The notes under the pieces are model-generated. The model did no database searches and was not told the DNA's origin. It saw only the letters and a list, made by a program, of their open reading frames with translations. The position numbers and the translations under genes are program-made. This document shows, in pieces, positions 6,535 to 9,453 of a stretch of 9,453 nucleotides of DNA (within the stretch, counting starts at the first letter, position 1; each line of letters begins with the position of its first letter). Source of the stretch: an uncultured Oribacterium sp. (lineage in GTDB: Bacteria; Bacillota; Clostridia; Lachnospirales; Lachnospiraceae); the NCBI GenBank assembly GCA_902485915.1, contig CABTMH010000217.1:1-9453 (forward strand), in the 5' to 3' direction.

Positions 6535-6657
6535 TTCTACGCGGCGATCAAGCGCTCCACAAACGGCGGCGGTGAGAACTCGCCGAAGCTGGATGGATAG
6601 GACGACTACTATGATATGTTCCTCGCGGAGCTTCGGAATATGAATAGAGAGAGGTAA
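6535..6657 (+). pseudogene. Coding-like tail in frame with the S51-like gene, broken by TAG codons
   Basis: After the TAG at 6532-6534 the same frame reads FYAAIKRSTNGGGENSPK..., meets a second TAG at 6598-6600, continues DDYYDMFLAELRNMNRER, and ends at TAA 6655-6657. In the first segment 17 of 21 codons end in G or C, like the genuine genes here and unlike typical intergenic DNA in this window. No start codon or ribosome binding site serves it. The likeliest reading is a decayed C-terminal extension of the S51-like protein or a remnant of a lost gene. TAG readthrough is possible but unsupported. Confidence 0.4.
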
Positions 6658-6661
6658 GAAA

Positions 6662-7300
6662 ATGAGTGTAAAGCTGGAATTTCCGGATGCATATATGAGT
6701 ATTCTGCATTCCTATGCAGAGCAGAACAACGTGACGGTCGAGACGGCACTGGCCGATACGCTGGAGTTTCTCGAGCTGAAAAACGAGGAATTCGATCACT
6801 ACCAGGTGACGATCGAGGATCCGCGACAGTATCTGAATGACGCAGACGATATGAGCGCGAAGGCGATCCGCCAGGCGTTCATGGATCTCTTCGGCGAAGA
6901 CAGTGTCGGCGATACGATGCACTGCTACTATCATCCGGATAAGATGGATGTACTGCTGATGGACGTGCAGTACGACGATATGGTGCCGCTCTGGACGCTG
7001 CTCGAGACCTTCCATAACAAGATTCCGGGCATGGAGCTCAGCGGAGACCTTCTGTCACTGTTCTACGTGCATGACCGCTTCGACGGCCGACACGATGAGA
7101 TGGCAGGGCTCATGGACTGGTTCCTCGGCGAGCATGAAGACGACGGCTTCGAAACCGCCGGCTACTACGAATCGATTTTCGAGGACCCGGATGACGAAGA
7201 GGAGTTCGATGACTTCGATGAGGATTTCGATGAATTCTCAGAAGAAGATGACGATGACTTCTCGGAAGAAGAGGAAGACAGGGATGCGCCTGCCGAATAA
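6662..7300 (+). CDS. Hypothetical protein with highly acidic C-terminal tail
   Basis: I do not recognise this 212-aa protein. The first ~170 residues look like a compact soluble domain with mixed helices (for example VTVETALADTLEFLELKNEEF and VPLWTLLETFHNKIPGMEL). The last part, residues 174-208, is extremely acidic, with about 26 of 35 residues Asp or Glu, no Lys, and regular Phe every three to four residues (DDFDEDFDEF). Such tails can mimic nucleic acid, bind basic partners or metal ions, or keep a protein soluble; which applies is unknown. There is no signal peptide or membrane helix. Start: ATG 6662, 7 nt after AGAGAGG. It follows the S51-like gene and its broken tail and is convergent with the exported coiled-coil protein gene. 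As a gene it is well supported by length, codon use and ribosome binding site. Confidence 0.8.
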   Translation: MSVKLEFPDAYMSILHSYAEQNNVTVETALADTLEFLELKNEEFDHYQVTIEDPRQYLNDADDMSAKAIRQAFMDLFGEDSVGDTMHCYYHPDKMDVLLMDVQYDDMVPLWTLLETFHNKIPGMELSGDLLSLFYVHDRFDGRHDEMAGLMDWFLGEHEDDGFETAGYYESIFEDPDDEEEFDDFDEDFDEFSEEDDDDFSEEEEDRDAPAE

Positions 7301-7320
7301 ATGAACGAAGGTCGAGGAAT

Positions 7321-7350
7321 TCGAGGGTGTTGCTGCCCCGAATCCCTCGA
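7321..7350 (+). terminator. Hairpin after the acidic-tail gene
   Basis: TCGAGGG (7321-7327) pairs with CCCTCGA (7344-7350), with an alternative inner pairing of ATTCG-type bases. No T-run follows on the plus strand, so as an intrinsic terminator it is weak. It lies in the 103-nt gap between two convergent genes and could serve the plus-strand gene. Confidence 0.35.
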
Positions 7351-7363
7351 CGCATGCAGGTAT

Positions 7364-7393
7364 AAAAAACTGCGCGGGGACCTGCCCGCGCAG
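7364..7393 (-). terminator. Rho-independent terminator of the coiled-coil protein gene
   Basis: On the minus strand a perfect 9-bp stem (CTGCGCGGG / CCCGCGCAG, plus-strand 7370-7378 and 7385-7393) with a 6-nt loop is followed at once by six Ts (plus-strand A-run 7364-7369). It begins 10 nt after the stop codon of the minus-strand gene. This is a textbook intrinsic terminator for that gene. Confidence 0.88.
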
Positions 7394-7403
7394 AACGTAT
7401 CGT

Positions 7404-7913
7404 TTAAGCAAGTGCACTCCTATATGCAGCGAGCTTTTCCTGTAGCTTTTCGATGATTGACTTCTGAAGCGCGATGCGCTCCTCCTGGGTGGCGATGGCC
7501 GCCTGCAGATCAGCCTTCGCAGCCTCTGCATCACAGTCCCTGATGTTTTCCTTTGCGGATGCGTGGAGCTCCTTCACATCGCCCTTCGAGTCGACGAGCT
7601 CGAGGTGCAGTTCCTTGATGTCGCCGGAGATCTGTCTGATCAGTTCTTTCAGCTCCTTATCGACGGAAGCATCCTTTCTCACCTCCTTGATTTCGGCGAT
7701 CAGAGACTTTCTCGTTTCGTTCAGCGACGACAGCTCTTCACGATTCACATTTATTTCTGCGCGATCGGAAGCAAGCTCACTACGGATCTGCGCGCGCTGC
7801 TCACGTAACGCTGCCTTTTCCGGATCCTTTTCTGCTGCAAGGGAGCAGAATGGAAGGGCACAGCACATACCCATCGTAATCAAACTAAGTTTCATCGTTT
7901 TCTTCATCATCAT
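7404..7913 (-). CDS. Exported coiled-coil protein, divergent from a two-component system
   Basis: The 169-aa product has a signal peptide: a basic start (MMMKKTMK), a hydrophobic core LSLITMGMCCALPFC, and a probable signal peptidase I site after SLA, before AEKDPEK. No clear lipobox is seen. The mature ~145 residues are almost wholly helical and charged, with heptad-like patterns (for example IRSELASDRAEINVNREEL and QEERIALQKSIIEKLQEKL), so a coiled coil or antiparallel helical bundle outside the membrane is likely. The start is taken as the third Met of the first-annotated frame (7913), because AAAGGA lies 5 nt upstream; the ATG at 7919 overlaps that site. It has its own promoter and terminator. 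It lies divergent from a response regulator and kinase, like cpxP beside cpxRA, but the LTxxQ motif of the CpxP/Spy family is not evident. No specific function is assigned. Confidence 0.82.
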   Translation of the reverse strand: MMMKKTMKLSLITMGMCCALPFCSLAAEKDPEKAALREQRAQIRSELASDRAEINVNREELSSLNETRKSLIAEIKEVRKDASVDKELKELIRQISGDIKELHLELVDSKGDVKELHASAKENIRDCDAEAAKADLQAAIATQEERIALQKSIIEKLQEKLAAYRSALA

Positions 7914-7930
7914 TTCCATCCTTTCTTTTG

Positions 7931-7959
7931 ATTATTTCGGATTCCGTTCGGTTTTTCAA
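7931..7959 (-). promoter_or_regulatory. Sigma-A-type promoter for the coiled-coil protein gene
   Basis: On the minus strand TTGAAA (plus-strand 7954-7959) and AATAAT (7931-7936) are separated by exactly 17 nt; each matches the consensus at 5 of 6 positions. Transcription would start a few nt before the ribosome binding site, giving a very short leader. The 17-nt spacer contains the palindromic-core motif CGGATTCCG (7938-7946), a likely operator. Confidence 0.7.
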
Positions 7960-8003
7960 GTTTCGAATGTCACTCGACCCAGGTCATGTTTCGGAATCCG
8001 TTC
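7935..8003. promoter_or_regulatory. Two copies of TTTCGGAWTCCGTTC, candidate operators
   Basis: TTTCGGATTCCGTTC (7935-7949) and TTTCGGAATCCGTTC (7989-8003) differ only at the central base, and the inner CGGATTCCG and CGGAATCCG are reverse complements of each other. They lie 54 bp apart, about five helical turns. One sits in the minus-strand promoter spacer and the other upstream of it. This is the pattern expected of a regulator's paired binding sites; the regulator is unproven. Confidence 0.6.
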
Positions 8004-8067
8004 TGGTTCGGATCTCTGATCCTGTTTACACTATACACCAGCTGCTTCGAGCGCTTCTAGAGAAGAA

Positions 8068-8089
8068 CTGTGGCAAAGCTGTGGCAGAG
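8068..8089 (+). promoter_or_regulatory. 11-bp tandem repeat resembling a Pho-box-type site
   Basis: CTGTGGCAAAG (8068-8078) is followed directly by CTGTGGCAGAG (8079-8089), with one mismatch. Seven conserved bases plus four A/G-rich bases, repeated at 11 bp, is the layout that OmpR/PhoB-family regulators bind head to tail. It lies upstream of the putative regulator promoter, suggesting autoregulation. Confidence 0.6.
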
Positions 8090-8114
8090 CTTTCTTCGAA
8101 TCGAGTAAGCGTGG

Positions 8115-8120
8115 TACAAT
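8115..8120 (+). promoter_or_regulatory. Possible -10 element for the response regulator
   Basis: TACAAT matches TATAAT at 5 of 6 positions. The -35 region at the right distance (about 8092-8097, TTCTTC) is poor, which would fit a promoter that needs an activator bound at the tandem repeat just upstream. Confidence 0.45.
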
Positions 8121-8224
8121 GCATACATCTGACATATACCGCATGAGAGCGCATGCAGAGAAACGCCGTATCAGCGGTACATCCGATAAGCAACGTAAAA
8201 CAGCGCACCCGGAAGAAGAGAGAT

Positions 8225-8299
8225 ATGTCTCGGTCCATCCGACATGCACCGCATGTCGTGATGAAACGGTATGCTGTGATGAAAGAAGAAAGTATATGA
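8225..8299 (+). CDS. Possible 24-codon upstream ORF overlapping the response-regulator start
   Basis: An ATG at 8225, preceded by a purine-rich GGAAGAAGAGAG, opens a short frame (MSRSIRHAPHVV... ending KEESI). Its TGA (8297-8299) overlaps the regulator ATG at 8296 as ATGA, the usual geometry of translational coupling. The perfect stem CGACATGC-ACC-GCATGTCG lies inside it at 8240-8258. The peptide resembles nothing I know, and a frame of 24 codons can arise by chance. Confidence 0.25.
   Translation: MSRSIRHAPHVVMKRYAVMKEESI
8240..8258 (+). repeat. Perfect 8-bp hairpin in the response-regulator leader
   Basis: CGACATGC (8240-8247) pairs perfectly with GCATGTCG (8251-8258) around an ACC loop, 37 nt before the regulator start. 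A 9-bp direct repeat GTGATGAAA (8258-8266, 8275-8283) follows. No T-run is present, so it is not a terminator. It could be a leader structure or a palindromic protein site. Confidence 0.5.
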
Positions 8300-9042
8300 T
8301 GAAGGAAAAAGAAAGAATCTATCTTGCAGATGATGAAAAGAATATCCGGGACCTGATGATGGCCTTCCTTACAGAAGAGGGCTTCGATGTACAGGTCTTT
8401 TCGAACGGCGATGATCTGATGAAGGCCTGCGGAGAGCAGATGCCGGACCTCGTCATCCTCGATATCATGATGCCGGGGACGGATGGCTTAAGCACCTGCA
8501 CGAAATTACGAGTGCAGAACGCGAATCTGCCGATCATCATCGTATCTGCGAAGGATACGGCGTATGATCGCGTGATGGGGCTTACGATGGGAAGCGATGA
8601 CTATCTCGTAAAACCGTTTCTGCCGCTCGAGCTGGTGGCACGTATCCGGGCACTGCTTCGGAGAACGAAACGTGTTGAAGAAGAGGCGCAACTTCAGGAT
8701 GACCTCAGCTTCGGAACGCTTCTGCTTTCGCCTGGACGCAGAGAAGCGACCCTCGATGGAACGTTGCTATCCCTGACGCCGACAGAATTTGACTTCCTGG
8801 CGTATATGGTCGAGCATCAGAATCGAGCGGTGAGCCGGGAGGAACTTATAAAGAAGATATGGCAGTATGAGTGGCAGGCAGATACACGCGCTACGGATGA
8901 TCTCGTAAAGCGTCTTCGGCGGAAGCTTCGAGAGCACAGGAGTCCGGTCCGAATCGAAACGGTATGGGGCTTCGGTTTTCGGCTGGAACTGGAAAAGCAG
9001 AGCATACAGAAAGCTGCAATCGGAGACTTGCAGCGTGATTGA
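8296..9042 (+). CDS. OmpR/PhoB-family response regulator
   Basis: This 248-aa DNA-binding regulator is activated by phosphorylation. Seen: an N-terminal receiver domain with the acidic pair Asp12-Asp13, phospho-acceptor Asp56 in DLVILDIMMPG, Ser84 and Lys106 (in YLVKPF). A linker follows, then a C-terminal winged helix with LTPTEFDFLAYMVEHQNRAVSREELIKKIW and the wing segment VKRLRRKLREHRSPVRIETVWGFGFRLE. Start: ATG 8296, where the receiver begins normally (MMKEKERIYLADDE). The frame is open further upstream to 8119, but those residues are not receiver-like and overlap promoter elements. The site AAAGAAGAAAG before it is a weak ribosome binding site. The partner kinase begins 44 nt downstream. 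It is divergent from an exported coiled-coil protein gene, its likeliest target. Codons such as AGA and ATA are commoner here than in the cobalamin genes. The signal sensed is unknown. Confidence 0.93.
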   Translation: MMKEKERIYLADDEKNIRDLMMAFLTEEGFDVQVFSNGDDLMKACGEQMPDLVILDIMMPGTDGLSTCTKLRVQNANLPIIIVSAKDTAYDRVMGLTMGSDDYLVKPFLPLELVARIRALLRRTKRVEEEAQLQDDLSFGTLLLSPGRREATLDGTLLSLTPTEFDFLAYMVEHQNRAVSREELIKKIWQYEWQADTRATDDLVKRLRRKLREHRSPVRIETVWGFGFRLELEKQSIQKAAIGDLQRD

Positions 9043-9086
9043 CAGATGGAGCATCCTGCGTGGATGCCGAAGAACAGGATATACAT

Positions 9087-9453
9087 ATGAAGCAGAAATA
9101 CAGCATTCTAGTCCATATGATGATTCCGCTGGCGTTGATTCTTCTTTTGATCCCGCTGCTTTGCGGGATCAGCTTCTGGCATTTTTCAGAGGAATATGGA
9201 CGTTATGCGGCGAGTAATCAACTTGAGAGAATACATGAGCCGATGGAATCACTGATCGATACATATTTTTCGGATACAGTGAAGGTCATGGATAAGGAAG
9301 CGCGAAAGGAGGAGGTTCGTACATTCATAACAGAGGCACAGGACCTTATACAGCAGAGTGGCACAGGCGCAGAGCTTGTGATTTACAGAGAAAATGGGAA
9401 AGCCGTTTATCCGAGAGGTGAGAAGCGGCAGGCACGTATCCAGACGCTGATCG
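9087..9453 (+). CDS. Sensor histidine kinase, N-terminal part (runs off window)
   Basis: An ATG at 9087, 6 nt after AGGAT, opens a frame that stays open to the window end (122 codons). It encodes a short basic N-terminus (MKQKYS), a strong transmembrane helix (about residues 12-34, MIPLALILLLIPLLCGISFW), then a soluble, mostly helical region (for example RIHEPMESLIDTYFSD and EARKEEVRTFITEAQDLIQ) passing into strand-like ELVIYRENGKAVYP. This is the layout of an extracytoplasmic sensor domain. No kinase motif is reached, so the assignment rests on its place directly after the response regulator and on the membrane-sensor design. It is most likely the cognate kinase of that regulator. Confidence 0.75.
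   Translation, partial: MKQKYSILVHMMIPLALILLLIPLLCGISFWHFSEEYGRYAASNQLERIHEPMESLIDTYFSDTVKVMDKEARKEEVRTFITEAQDLIQQSGTGAELVIYRENGKAVYPRGEKRQARIQTLI

Larger units (their letters stand above)
7920..8295. other. Divergent regulatory region of 376 nt
   Basis: No confident gene lies between the minus-strand exported protein and the response regulator. From left to right it holds the minus-strand promoter, two TTTCGGAWTCCGTTC copies (7935-7949, 7989-8003), an 11-bp tandem repeat (8068-8089), a -10-like TACAAT (8115-8120), and a leader of about 170 nt with a strong hairpin (8240-8258) and a possible short ORF (8225-8299). The regulator's frame is open back to an ATG at 8119, but that extension starts on top of the likely promoter and does not look like a receiver domain. 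Confidence 0.6.

Noticed and set aside
8119..8295. 59-residue N-terminal extension of the response regulator
   Set aside because: Its ATG overlaps the likely -10 element, and receiver domains of this family start directly at the block beginning MMKEKERIYLADDE.
1..9453. CRISPR arrays, tRNA or rRNA genes, complete insertion sequences
   Set aside because: No spaced direct repeats, no cloverleaf or rRNA-like sequence and no transposase frame were seen on either strand.

Overview
The window looks like the chromosome of an anaerobic, B12-synthesising member of the Bacillota, possibly Negativicutes (Selenomonas-like) or a related high-GC group. This rests on cobyric acid synthase, corrinoid adenosyltransferase and precorrin-8X methylmutase in a row, strong GGAGG-type ribosome binding sites, GTG as well as ATG starts, and GC-rich third codon positions over the first ~7.3 kb. 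The taxon is inferred and was not tested by any search.

Layout. (1) 1-3017: three plus-strand cobalamin genes: cobQ (cut by the left window edge), a CobA/BtuR-type cob(I)alamin adenosyltransferase, and cbiC. (2) 3018-5564: a Lon-type AAA+ ATPase without a protease domain, then a six-helix membrane protein. Each is preceded by a copy of the same structured, repeat-like leader element (A, 3026-3116; B, 4788-4853). I do not recognise this element as any known riboswitch. (3) 5565-7300: a large interrupted palindrome, an S51/PepE-like serine hydrolase with a C-terminal membrane anchor, a coding-like tail interrupted by two in-frame TAG codons, and a small protein with an extremely acidic C-terminus. 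(4) 7301-7403: a convergent terminator region. (5) 7404-9453: an exported coiled-coil protein on the minus strand, divergent from an OmpR/PhoB-type response regulator and the start of its presumed sensor kinase. The 376-bp region between them holds a good minus-strand promoter, two copies of a 15-bp palindromic-core motif, an 11-bp tandem repeat built like a Pho box, and a possible short upstream ORF that overlaps the regulator start.

How the genes work together. CobQ amidates the corrin side chains, CobA adenosylates cobalt, and CbiC moves a methyl group earlier in corrin-ring synthesis, so region 1 is part of an adenosylcobalamin pathway. Region 4-5 resembles the cpxP-cpxRA layout: a small exported helical protein divergent from a two-component system, plausibly an envelope-stress or ligand-sensing module. 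The genes in regions 2-3 have no obvious pathway. Their most striking feature is the duplicated leader element.
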